A stretch of DNA of 64,000 bases. Source: Climacium dendroides (Eukaryota > Streptophyta > Bryopsida > Hypnales > Climaciaceae). The DNA is taken from positions 21,283,538 to 21,347,537 of the forward strand of contig OX467091.1 of the NCBI GenBank assembly GCA_950106755.1, read 5' to 3'. The notes beneath the pieces were generated by a model. That model worked only from the letters and a program-made list of their open reading frames with translations. It was not told the DNA's origin and ran no database searches. Made by a program: the position numbers and the translations under genes. This document shows, piece by piece, positions 50,405 to 63,185 of this stretch (positions are counted from its first letter, which is position 1; every line of letters begins with the position of its first letter).

Positions 50405-50489
50405 CAAAACAACGCGCTTGAAACAACAAAAGGGATCAACAGATTTCAGTTGAAATTTTGTTGTTTAGGCCACAAATTTTGTAGTAGTG
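50405..50489 (-). mobile_element. CACTACTACAAAA-type terminus, partial MITE
   Basis: Read on the minus strand from 50,489, the sequence begins CACTACTACAAAATTTGTGG, a CACTA-like tip, and continues with GTTGTT-rich arms. I did not find the opposite end with confidence. Confidence 0.35.
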
Positions 50490-50855
50490 GTTGTAGATCT
50501 TTCTACTTTAAGAATTAGGCACAAGGTTGCACAAAATGAATGTCTTGGGTAAAATCACATCCAAAGTTTGGGCGACCAGATGTGGCGCATGCTACGTCGA
50601 GTCAACATCCGTTGTTGGAAAGAAAGAAAAATTTTCCACATAGGCAATGGTGATCGCCAAAGCGGACGGTAGACATAGAGGCGGACGGGTGAGAGCAAAT
50701 GACGGCCACAAACAATGGAAGTGAAGGTAGATGGTAGACAATTAGCGTGGAAACAAATGGTGAATGCGACTAAATCAGTTGCAGTCTTGTGGACTTTTGG
50801 TTTTCTTGTTGTTGTTTTTATTTTTATTTTTTTATCAAGTGGAAAGACCACTGCA

Positions 50856-51496
50856 TTAACCCCTAAATGCCTAAGGCTTGTTTTCAACTTCTCATAATTT
50901 GCTCTAAGTTGAACAAAAAGCCAACATTTTGATAAGTTGTATCAATTTTTTAAAATTGTAACTATACAAATTCAAACTAGACATGTTAGAGGGTTTAGGA
51001 AAAGAAAATATAACAATATCACTTATAGATTGAAAGATTATAATGTTTGATCACAAGGGTGTTAAAATTACAGAAAGCTTTTAAACTTCTTTGTATTTGT
51101 GAAATCTAAAAAGTTGGTCATCCCAAAAATATGAGATTATAGGACCTAACATGCACAACCCAAATCAATTTAAGGCTTTCCAAATCTACTCTACAATATT
51201 TTTAAATGAATTTCTAATGTGATTTTTCCTCCAAGTTCTATTGTATTTGAGGCTCATTTTTAAGAGCCTTCAACACTACGGGAAGTCAAGATTGAAATGG
51301 GTACCTTTGCACAAAATTTGAAATAGAAAAATCATAATCAATCATTTTCAAAGTCATATTTTTTATGCTAAAACTAAACTTCCAAAAAAACCTTTCAAAA
51401 ATACAAACTACTCAAAATAACAATTTTGTTAGGTTTTAGTTAACTTCAAAGTATTTGAAACACCAAAATTTGGTGGCTTGGGCATTTAGAGGTTAC
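50856..51496. mobile_element. 641-bp DNA element with TTAACC-type termini
   Basis: The left end is TTAACCCCTAAATGCCTA and the right end, reverse-complemented, is TGTAACCTCTAAATGCCC. It shares internal sequence (AGATTGAAAGATTATAATGT) with the element at 17,375-17,945, so the two are copies of one family. It has no coding capacity. The stretch 51,500-52,420 has no supportable gene. Confidence 0.6.
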
Positions 51497-52423
51497 AAGA
51501 AGAGTGGACTTGTGGTTTTAAACTCCTGTAACTTTTTGTGTAATAATTCTCACTAGAAAAGATGGAAATGTGAAATACAACCCCATAATTGTCTTTACTT
51601 CAAAAATTACCAAAACCAAGACAACCATGAAATGAAAGCAGTTGCATTACATAGTTATATTGCAATACATCATACTCCATTCAATAAAGGAAGCCCATAG
51701 TTCATTTGTATTGGATCATTCCTTGGTTTTGCAAACCCAAAGAACTATAATGGTGTTTTTAACATCAATAAGGAAACTAATAACACAATAAAAGTTTCAA
51801 ATAAACAATTGTAAATACATACTATATATATCATGAGAACCTAAAGACCTAAGACCTAAGCCTACATTCCTTCAATTCCTACTAAGCCTATAATCACTAT
51901 CTCTTTTCACCTCAACTCCACTACTCTCATATACACTTGGGGGGTGTAGTACCTTAAAAAAAGGATATCAAAGCAACCAACCACTATTTTATAGGGAGAT
52001 ATTACTTCTTCATTTTTTGACATGCTATAATTATGTAATTTTCTACTTTGGGTTAATAGAGAAGGGGCTTGCGTTACTTATAATTCCAATTTTCTATGAA
52101 TAAATGATATGGTAAATTAGATTGAAAAAAATTCTACTATAGATTTTGGCCTACATCGAACAAAGTTTTTGTGCACAATGTAGTAAGAAATATAATGTTC
52201 TCATTGTGTTTACAAACACAATGACTGGGACCAAAATGTGCATATTATGTATCCATGAACAAAACTAAGGTTTAGGGTCTAAAGACTAGCATGCACTACT
52301 ATAACCATTGTTCAAAATCCCCTACACCTGCATTGCAGCAAACACACTTGCATCAAATACCACAAGTGACTCAATGCTTGCATTCCCTACATGCATTTGG
52401 ACCTTGACTTCACAACCTCCCTT

Positions 52424-53161
52424 CTATTTCTGTTCTTCATTTTCTTCCAACCGTGCCACTCCCATAGATGGAGACTTGGGAAGTTCAAGAACTCCAAGAA
52501 CTTCATCCATTCTTGGACTTCCATCATTGGCTACCATTCCTCCATTTTGGGAGGCTATTTTTTCATAAGGATCCTTCCTTTCTACTAGAATTTTCTGACT
52601 ACTCATCATGAACCCACTTTAATCAATATATTTGCCCATGAAAGGAATATTTTCACCATCCCCACAATTGCTTTCATCCGCGGGATTGTCATACACGTCT
52701 ATACCATTGACTCTGTAGTTTTCATTATAGGAATCCAAGCGATTAAAATCAAGATCCTAAACATTGTTTTCATCATAGTTAACATCATCTCCATCATTTG
52801 AACCAGGTCCCCCATTTGCATTATCCAATCCCTATCCCCCATCTACATCATCTAGCTCTGTCCCACTATCCTTGTCTTCCAAAATAAGCCCCCCCTTTCT
52901 TTCAAATCCAAATTCTTATGGTACCACTTCTCATCATTTTCCTTCAATGTGGCTAAGAGTTTAAAATTGGTGTACACACACACCAAATCTGTTGGCTACT
53001 TTTTTTTTATCTTCAACTTGTTTTGAAATTTGTTGTGAACAAAAAATAGCTACTCCAATTTTGTTCATACCGGTTGGGCCAATATCCTCTTGGCAATTGG
53101 AATAATGAGCTTTCATTCTTGCAATTATCCTACTCAAATGAGGCAACAAAAACGCACGCAC
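52424..53161 (-). pseudogene. Decayed reading frame with an acidic linker, unknown family
   Basis: One minus-strand frame can be followed across the whole interval, interrupted by about seven stops but without a frameshift. It starts VRAFLLPHLSRIIARMKAHY, continues TGMNKIGVAIFCSQQISKQV, and has an acidic, glycine- and asparagine-rich middle (DSGTELDDVDGG, NDGDDVNYDENN). It ends with SPRMDEVLGVLELPKSPSMG and a terminal stop. Frame conservation with many nonsense codons is typical of an old coding relic. A transposon-encoded protein is possible, but I recognise no catalytic motif. Confidence 0.5.
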
Positions 53162-56100
53162 GATTCGTATTTAGAACCATTGTACATTTCAAACTACACA
53201 TTTGAATCATAAATGTCAATATTTTCACATTCAGACCGTGCAATTTGAAATCTACATTTCTCTTAGATATGAATGGGAAAATGGCAAATAGAATACCACC
53301 ATTTCAACAAAATTCTTCATCATTTCAAAACAATATGAAATGTACTCTTATCAGTTGTTGTAATACATGGAGATTATAATAGCTCTCACAGAATTATGGT
53401 TGTTTATCAAGATGTTTTCGCTTCCTTCGTAGATATGGTAGTATACTCTAAAAGCAACCATCTTCTTGAAATAGACTCTAGAGTTTGGTATAAAATAGAC
53501 CTCATGTACTTTGAAATTGGATATGTAGAAAACATTCAATGGACTGGATATGAAGTGGGGGTGCATTCAAGTTTGTCAAATTTTGCTTTGGGGTTCTAGC
53601 ATGGGTTGGTTTGGCATGTGTTGCAGTCCCTTTTCAAATGTAGTGACAGGTGTCTACTTATGTATTTAAAACCAAACTTGGGAATCCCACTACCTTTGTT
53701 TAAAGAATGTTTTTTACTATCACTTTTTACTTTAATGCTAACCTATTATTTAGTTCTTGCTGGACCATTTAAGGCTACCACTGGTCACATTCACAACCCT
53801 TGCTTGTTCTTTATTACTCCTATTGTTGTTTTTTCTTGGCAACCCTATTGACATAAATAGGTGCCTACGCCCAACATCTTTGAAAAATCATAACTAATTC
53901 AAATTCACTTCAAAAATTACAAAACCACTTTTATGCTCTGTCGCATTCATTTGTCTTTCTCTGAAAAATAAACAAAAATCTTACAATCCACAAAAGCCTA
54001 TGAAAAAGGCATAAGAATCCTTAAATGGTCACTTTTTGAGCACACTACCATAGATTCATTCACAAGTCGATCATCGACTTCTCCGGGTGTAGAAACAATT
54101 CAAAGGAGAAGATGCTTCTAGGGTTCTTATTATTCTTTCAGCGTAGATACTTGTGGTGTCTGCAGGGAAAGAAATTGACCCTGCCAGAGATTAGTAGGAA
54201 GGTGATCGGGTGAATGTGGAAGTGGACGAACGGCTCCATGGAGGTCGAGTGGAGGTGACCCACTGTACAGCACAGTAGTGGGACAGATCGAAGCTTTACT
54301 TGGTCTTTGCGGGACACTATCATACTATCATACAGCACAGGTGAGGAATCAGGTAGTAGGACCTTGATTTCCTGATCCCACTATCTCAGAGGAACTACGG
54401 ATTTATTTTTATAATGAAATCATTAGCATTCATAGAGAAAAAAACAATGTGTCCAAGTAGTTTTATAAATTTTCAACATTTGAGTAATATTTTCAGAAAA
54501 TTTCAAAGTTGAAGTCAAGTTAGTGAACTTACTATTGACACCTAATTGGACATCTATCAAGCATAAATGGAGTGACCTCCGTGATTGGTTGCTTCCAAGA
54601 CCTCTTCAACTTTCATTTGCTACTTCAAAAGTTGTGACGATTTCCATTGTTAGACATTTATAGTTTCATTTTCAATACTCCTTGAGATGTCCATAGAAGT
54701 ATCCCTTGTCTTTTGGATGTTGCAAGGGTGCTACCTGAAGACAAAGTCTTTACGTTCCTTGTTGTCTTTATGTTCCTTGTTCCATTTTAACCTTTAAAGT
54801 AGTAAAAGTACACCTCGAACTTGAGAAACATTGCCACATATGCCACTGAAATAATAAATTATGTGATGGCAAATAGATTGGTGAACCTATTGGATAGGTA
54901 TACTAGTTCTAAGAAGTAAGCCATCTAAGAAATGAGTCATCATTTTGTAAAATGTTTCTATCAATTGTTTTTGATAGTCCAACAATTAGCAATTCCTTTT
55001 TTATTCACTTTTTGGTAGTTTTAGATGGTTTTGCAACACCAACAAACAATTTTTGACATAATTCCAAAAGAAAATTGTTCCATGGTCAATTAGCATAGGA
55101 AGACAAACTAATTCTTTTCCTTTCTTTGCCAAATGACCTCCTTTCATTCCTATTCACTTCACAAGACAATTGCAACATCATGTTTTTGAAAATAGACCCA
55201 CAAAGAAACAAAGAAAACAAGCAAAGATGCTAAGAGAGTCTATATATATACCTTTCATAGTGGAGCTACAAAGCTATAGGAAGTTGTCAAACTCATTTTA
55301 CAATGTAGATAGTATTGAAGATCTAACTTATTTCAAGTTAGGGTCAAGGGCTCAATTTTCAAGTAGAATCAAACACTAAAAACTAAAAACTATTCAACCT
55401 CTTTCATTAGCCTATAGATTTAGCTTATATTTTCTTGCAATATAATTACTCCTCTAGAGTTTACCAAAAATACCACAAAGAAAAAAAGCTCTTAAGTACA
55501 CTTGAGTAGACAAGTGGCAAAAAGTGGCTACTTCCACGTCTATAAAGTTAAAAATAAATCATTTATAAAGCTTCAACAAAGATAAAATGTATGTACCAAT
55601 ATATTGAAGAAACCACACCCTAAATTTAGTGAGCAATAGGGACATATTTTGAACATTTCAACAATTGTCTAATATAGCTTTCAAAATGGACACTCTACAT
55701 CTAGATTAGGCAGTTAGGGGCATCACGTTACATTATATACATGCTACACATTTGAAAACAGAAGTAACAATGAATCCATTCAAGATACATAGTAATGAAC
55801 TAACCTTGAGACAAGATAGAACAATCTAAGACCACCCATATTTGGGTCTCTTGTACAATGTATTGATTGTTGTCTATATTTTTTAGAGAAAAGATTAGTT
55901 GAATTGATTGAAATACAAGTGGAATCATATTAATGTCATAAAAACTTGAATTGACATGAATTTTCAAACCAAAAATATAAAGTCATTAGTAGGTGGGGTT
56001 TATAACCATCTTAGAAAGGTTCAAAATCAATAATCCACCACCCTAATCCCATTTGATGAATGCTATAAAAGCACAAGTTCAACATTCTAAAAGCACCTCT

Positions 56101-56606
56101 TAAATTGGCTCAAATTACAACTTATTTTGACAAATATTCATTCACAATTAAACTCATCTAAACCAACATTTATTGAACCAAATCTTAATCAACCTTAAAC
56201 CATTAATAAATAGATGTGAACTTGGTATCATTTTCTCACAATTGCACCTAATTGCTTGCCCAAAGTACATGACTTACACACTTTGTGGAAATGGATGGAA
56301 GATTGGCGGAATTGGGTGATTGATGGCAAAATTGGGTAATTGATGCCATTAGGTTGATCAATTGACTCTACATGTCAATGAAATGATACAAATTGTCATG
56401 CAACAAGAAGGCAAAGTCTCTCAAAATTTCAACCCAATAGCCACCTATTTTCAGACCTTTGAAAAGTCATTGAGTGATCATATTATATCCAATTTATCCA
56501 AGTAACTTACATTTTTTTTATGCTAAAAAGACTATCCATAACCTTCTTTCACTTGTCAAGTGAATCCAACAATACCAAGATATTTTAAAGATTTTATCCA
56601 AAAATT
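53162..56606. other. AT-rich stretch without supportable gene
   Basis: Frames here are short (81 codons at most) and have no domains. A slightly GC-richer patch at 54,120-54,360 contains nothing recognisable. Confidence 0.4.
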
Positions 56607-58104
56607 AATGAGATTCCTCCCCCTACATAAGTATGATAGCTTTGGATATTGAAACAAAACTCACTTAAAAGGATCGTGATTAATGTGTCCATGGTGAAGC
56701 TCACATTTGGAAGGATGCAATTAAGGTACTAGTATTTTGCCAAAGAAATGATTTGGAAATGGATTTCATTTGATTCTTGATTACGCAAGCTTTGATGAAC
56801 AAGAATAATGTTTTCCTTTTCAAAGTTTTTCAAGTTCTATTTTGGAAGTTTCAAATTCCAAAGAAGAAGTTGATGCTTGTATTGCTTCTTTAATTTTCAT
56901 CAAGAATGTAAGATGCTACTTGGTAGATTCTAAGTACTTAAGTGATGGCATTTTAGGCTCCAAGTATTCCTTCTCTCAACTTTATTTAGTGTGTTTTGGA
57001 CATATAGGAAGAATTATGATGAGAGGATATGTGGAAGGTGATTGAAGTCCCTTCAAAAAATATTATTTAAATACAAATCAAATGAATTAAACCAAGGCAA
57101 TAAATGGGGTTGAAGGTATTATTTCATCAAATTTGTGAATGTCTTTGCACTAGATTTGTCATGAAAACATTTACTATACAATAAAATTAATTTTGTGAAT
57201 CCAAAATTAAGAATCCTATAAAATCCTTCTCTACTTTTATAAGACTATAACCTCATCTTAAAGCTTAGAAGGACCAAAAACTTGGAGTTTTAAAATGACT
57301 AATCTAGTGTGTCAAAACTCAAAAAGTCAAATGTTAGTAAAAAATTCAATTTCATCTCACAAGAATCCATTAAGGACATTGGTAAAAAATTAAACAAGAT
57401 TGGACAAAACAATTAATGTCCTCAAAACTAAGGAAAAAGTACATGAGCTTCAATTTGAGGTTGGTTGATCAAAGAAACAAAAGACCTTGTAAAGGATCCT
57501 TCACTAGTGCTATAACACATCAACATGCAAGAGACAAGGCAAGAGAGAAAATGAACATGCAATACATCCAACCTACAATTGAACAAAATGCATATAGAAT
57601 ATATCCCTTCTTCAAAAACTTCAAGACTATCCTTGAAGATCTCCTTCCCATTCCACTCCACAACCTCAATACACATAGACCTTTTTTTATTTGTTTCAAA
57701 CATTTACCCAATCATGTAAAATGTCAAGAAAGAAGAATTGATAATCTTTCACTTCCAAATTGCTCCAATTCAACAATTAATACAACCACCATGCATCTTC
57801 AACCAACCATTGGCCTAACTATGATGTCGAAGGCCTACACATGACAATCACATCCAACTATATCCCTCCTTTTTCAAAATCAAAATTGATGATTGAATTC
57901 ATGATAGAATGTCTTGAAAGATGCAAGGCCTTCTACTAATGAAACAATAATATCAACTATTATATAATCAATAGAAGCAAATTTAATTGAAATTTGAAGT
58001 AGAAAACCTAGACAATGAAGTGACTTGGAACATATATTGTTAATTGATCAAACATAATCTTCAAAAATAATCAATAGATCAAATGGAAGTTTGCCAAAAT
58101 TACT

Positions 58105-59325
58105 TCAATTGAGTTCATCAAATCTAGGCCTAAGCGAAGGATTGGGATTCCAACAAGAGATGATCATGGTTTTAATTTCTAGGTCTAAGTCATGGGGCAA
58201 TTTAGGTTGAAAGAATGTCATCACACAATTTAATACAATAAAGATGACCTTCAAATAGTAGGAGTCCTGTGGCGATTTTATAATATGTTATAGCAAAACT
58301 ATAGACATCTACCTTCTTATTGAACTCCAACTTGGACCTAGAAGTTCCATTCTTTAATTGTAGAAGTGTCTCAGGCGCTTTCTACGACCCCATTCTAACT
58401 ACACCTATGGAACATTTTCAATCGGCAATAGATGGAGTAATCAATTTTTGATCTTTTGAAGACACAATATCATATTACTTCAAATGTAAGACTAATACAT
58501 TTGAAGCTTTCAAATCTCTATGTGTGATACATTTTTTTGTGCAAATCTAACATATCTTGGGCAATATAATCCATCATGTACTTGGCTTGAGGAAGAGAAA
58601 AAAGAAGCCCTTTGGCATTCTTGTGTTTCATGCAGAGATTAAGAGATCAATGAGGCTTCAAAGATCTCCCTAACAAAACCAAATTTGTTCCTCTTTGAAA
58701 TAGGCTCCTTCACTAGTGTCCCATACAAATCCAACATTGAATATTTTAAATCCAAGTTTCCAACTCTGTGTGGCCATTGGTGTTGTAGGTCTTCAAAAAC
58801 ACACTTGTCTTTCATTAACTTCACTGCAAATTCAACATGCTTCTCATGAACCCCAAACCCTTCATTCCATACAAATGTAATTTGAGCTTCATAGATGTTA
58901 ACTTGAGCTCGCTCTCCAAGTTTCCTCCCTAACACAACATTTGTAACTTTGCTGCAAAAAGGTCCCTAATGCTCATTCTTTCAGAGCTTCTCAAAGTATT
59001 GATGGTGACGCATGCTTGGGCCTTCACTATCTAATATTTGTTCAAGATGGCTTAATTTGTTCTAATGCACTTTAGAATGTGTCACTAGAAATTCAAGCTT
59101 AGTCTCAAATTCATTGCTGTTGGCCATGATACTTCAATCCGTACTGAGTAGAATTGTGAACAAGATGTTGGAGGTCCTAATGTTGCAAAAACAAACACTT
59201 TGTCTTCACCAATGATATTGGCTTCTCTAGCATTGCCATTCTCCACAAATTTGGAGGCATCATCTTATAATGCTCCTAAATCTTTTTAGCCAACACCAAG
59301 ATATTGCGGAAGAGATATCCTCCAT
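58105..59325 (-). pseudogene. Protein kinase pseudogene (copy B)
   Basis: It starts MEDISSA like copy A and then loses frame. A 98-codon stretch at 58,639-58,935 keeps the glycine-loop region (LGRKLGERAQVNIYEAQ, with the second Gly of the loop changed to Arg) and the ATP-binding lysine (VEFAVKLMKDK). The C-terminus retains DLDLEIKTMIISCWNPNPSL. Stops and frameshifts are more numerous than in copy A, and the catalytic loop is not readable in one frame. It gives a useful cross-check of the ancestral gene extent. Confidence 0.8.
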
Positions 59326-59563
59326 GGCAGAGGCAATCAATCACCTTATACACAAAGCATTAGATTTTGAATTATAATTAGCTCTAAAGCAAGGAGGTGG
59401 ATTAATCAAAATTTCAAGTTTCTTTTTGAAAAAAACTATTTTTAATTTTTAAATATCAAATTTTTTTTAGTCATTTCATGTCTTTGTAACACTTTACATC
59501 AATCCAAAAGGTCATAATCTCCAAAGGGCAAACTCTTAATGGTAAAGGGATTAAGGAGATTTG

Positions 59564-59653
59564 AAGCATGGTTGTCATACTAGACAAGTTACTATTCATT
59601 TCTTGTCCTGTAGGACGAAAAATGAATAGTAACTTGTCTAGTATGACAACCAT
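59564..59653. mobile_element. 90-bp foldback MITE with empty site in copy A
   Basis: Arms of 42 bases (59,567-59,608 and 59,613-59,654) pair with two mismatches around the loop TGTA. GATTTG flanks both sides (59,558-59,563 and 59,654-59,659). Copy A at about 23,860 reads GGGAGTTTGGAGAGC straight through, so this is an insertion rather than a deletion product. Confidence 0.85.
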
Positions 59654-61799
59654 GATTTGGAGAGCATTAAATGTCTTTGGGAGGCATTTGAAGGTGTTTT
59701 AGGCTTGTTTCCCATATTGTGACTAGCCACTATTGACCATAATAAAAAATAATAATGAATATTAAAAATAAAAAAGCTAATTGAAAAGAATAATAATATA
59801 TATATATAAATAATTATTAATACCTCATATAGTAGTAGTTCTATCATATCACACTATTGTCATAGCTGAGTTTCCATAGTTCGGGAACTCTAGAGAACTC
59901 ACAGCCTTGTTGAATAGCCAAATCTCATTTAATGGGAGAGTTTCCAATTTATAGGCCCTTTCAATTTTGATGTAAACCAAGCCTAATAGTCTACATTTGC
60001 CATTCCAAAAGATTAGAGCCCATATTCTCCTATTATCAAAATATAGACAAACAAAAAATACCTAATTACACCTTAACCCTAAATGCAATTAACTACCTCA
60101 AAATCTTGCAATACAAACATTATGACTTTGAGAATGTCTATAGCCTCAATATTGCAAGCATGATTTGCTCACCTTCCAATTCAACTTCAAATTGGATTAA
60201 CTTTTGCACATGATGATTAGTGAATTCTCTCGTCTAGTAGAACCCTATTTGATTTACTTACAAAAGCATTAGCATGAGACTTCAAGTTCAACTTTGTGTG
60301 ATATTGAGCTAATTGATATGAAATGAAATAAGAGATGAGGTCAAGTTCTAAAGAACCTTATACCCAAAAGCAAGCGTACCTGAAATGAAGCAAGCTTGAT
60401 CAGTCGACAACGACGGAAGATAGAGTCGCTCCAAAGGTTTTGCTTGCAGCGCCAGAGTCATCAACAATGCTACTCTAATAACAGTCACAACTGACCAATT
60501 TCGAGGCACCAAGTCCATTACGTGCACGACACTCATTGTCGACAAGATTGAAACGGAGAGAGTAAGCTAGGAACTCGTAGAAAACAATACCAAAGCGCAA
60601 ACCGTGAAGAAGCAAAACAAAGATGAAGAAGAATGTCGGTCCAGTTTCTAAAGCCCCAGCTTCCACAAATCACAAGCACAACAAGAAGATGAACTCAAGT
60701 AGTGGCAAGCAGGCCAACGAAGTCTTGGGCTCTCGGTTGGCTACTGTTGCACTATCAGTACTGTATTAGTGAAGGGATTGGAGTTGTCCGTTTGCAAACT
60801 CGGACTTTCAGAACACTATAGGATGGTGAAGTCTTGGGCTCCTAGTTGGCTACACCACTTGGAACTTGCCATAAGTGAATAGTTTGAAATTACTTTGAAC
60901 TTATGGACTGCAATTGGTCTTGGGTGCCAAATGGTGTAGGCCAGCTTGGGCTTGGAGTGCATCAACTTTGATAGTAAGAAAGACCAACATTGATTTTTGG
61001 TGCATAGGAATCTATTTTACTGCTAAATATGAAGTGTGTGTATGTCTTTGGTCGCATCAACTTACCACTATATTGCAGTAATGGAATCTAGCATGTAATT
61101 TAGGTGAAGTTGGTTAGGACTACTGCTCTATAAATATATCGTTATGGATGGTGGACAATGGCCTAAGACTGTGATTGGAATCTTGTGGTGACCTGTTTCA
61201 ATTCAGAAAGTACGTTCAAATTCTTGTCCACTTTCAAGACGAAGAAATCATGTAAATGAATTATATTAGAATTGAAGACAAAGCTTTAGGGTCTCCAATG
61301 AGTAGCATTTAACACTCTTCAGAACAACATCGACCACGAGAATGCTAGATGCCAAATTGTGAGTGCCCTAGTATATTTCAATTTCTAACTTCTCAATTAG
61401 TTATACAATTCTTTGAAGTGTACAAGTATTTTAGAGAGTCACTATATTTTAATCTATGGTTGTTTTGGTGAATGATCATTTCTATAGACTTTTTACGTAT
61501 GTTTACGTTTTTACTTTTTTTATAAAAAATTATTAATTACTTATACTTATTTCCAATATTCCACATGTCAAAGTTCCTATTATATTATTATATTAGAATG
61601 TTTGATTTTTGTGTTTTTCCTGTTTAGAGAATGTATTCCTACATGACAATCTTATTTACTGAAGGTCTACACATTTATTGAACATATTTTTCAATTTGAA
61701 AACTAGTTTTTTCCTTAAGTTTTTAAATACTTTAGAATAAATCATGAGTATTATATCAGAGGTTGAGGGTTTACCTGGAATCTTTGATTGATTTATGAA

Positions 61800-63185
61800 A
61801 CTCCTGTCGGCGGAGTCGAAGGCGTCGTGGCGCGGGCTCCAAAATTAGTTAGTGCTCGGCGTCGGGGACACGGTTAGGGTTTCAGCAGCGATCGCCATTC
61901 GTCTGTCAGTACAAGGGCTGCTGCTACAGCAACACAGATAGTCAATTCAAGCACTTCGTCCAGCCTACCTTCGATCAAGGAGACGGTTCACTGCAAGATT
62001 TGAGTCTCTTATGACACTTACATCGTGTTTCCAGGCTTATATTTCTTTCGGCTCCAGAACTGGTGGATACGCGGTGGATGGTTTTACATCAAGCCCGTTT
62101 TTTCATTGTTGATCATATATCGGCAATCGTGGAGAGCATTGCGTGACAAGGAGGTTTGCGTTGTGATGGCGTGGTTCTGTCTTTTGATGGGTTTTAGCGG
62201 TAAGTTTTCAGTGTTAGTGATCTGGGCATTTGGAGGTGGAAGGTTTGTTTTTGCTGAGGAGAAGGGGGGTTTCTGAATTGTGAAGGTGTCGGTGGGGTTT
62301 TGTGTAGGTGAGCAGGGAGAGACCGAACAGGGACAGAGCTCCTGTGGAAAGTGGCGAATGAGTGGATATTGTTGGTGCTCAGTAGATTGCAGTTCTGTCG
62401 GTAATCGCTGTTCTCTGTGGCGTCTGTGAAGAAGTGTAAAAGTCGGAGGACGCGGTGGAATTGTCGGTAGGGGAGAGTTAAGAAGAGGACTGGACGGTGG
62501 GCGTGAGATTTGCAAGTAGGTTCAGGTATGTCCTTGAATCCCTAACGGACGCAAGCAGAACTCGGGTGTTACTGTTTGGATTCCAGTGTGGAGTAGGTCA
62601 GAAGCTTTGTTTCGTCTCCTCTTATTTCGTTTTTCTATCACCGACTACAGTGTTTGGTGCTGACTTCGGTGATATGGAATCTGTCTCCCTTCAAATTCTA
62701 TTATTTTCACAATACGATCCATGGACTCGGCCATTCGAAAAGCATGAATCCTCAGTCTTTTAGAGTTTGTTCGTGTTGTTTCGTGTTGTGGGAGCAGAGT
62801 GGTTATGGCGTATTTGGCAGATGATGCTAGCGTTTGACCATATCTGCTAGAAGAGCCTTGACCATCTCGCCATGTTCAACCTTTGTGGAACCAGTCCGCA
62901 TAGCACTCGTGAATGTTTTGCACGTATCTCGGTAGACTTTGTCAGGATCAGGGTTGTGGGAACTCGAAATGTTTGGCTTTGTTTCATTTTGAAACGGCGG
63001 TTTTGATTGCGTTTCCTGCGATCTTTCCAGTCTGTTTCCAAGACTCTGTGCTTTAACACACAATACGATGATTATCAAAGTGGTCAAATTATTACTGAAG
63101 TAGGTACTAGGAATGGAATGAAACGTCTTTATTCCTCCCTTGAGCATGGTCAGGATGAACTATCATTATTAATCTTGTTCCCATA
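61800..63185 (+). promoter_or_regulatory. GC-rich leader-like region of copy B
   Basis: This is the counterpart of 25,990-26,333 fused directly to the counterpart of 32,745-33,800. The donor-like site of copy A is altered to ATAAGT here. Open frames (62,025-62,276 and 62,497-62,763) match those of copy A imperfectly and show no domain. If copy B has its own TNL, this would be its upstream region. Confidence 0.35.

Noticed and set aside
57416..57844. 142-codon frame in copy B as a gene
   Set aside because: The equivalent copy A sequence is interrupted and partly deleted, and the third copy shows no such frame. No domain.
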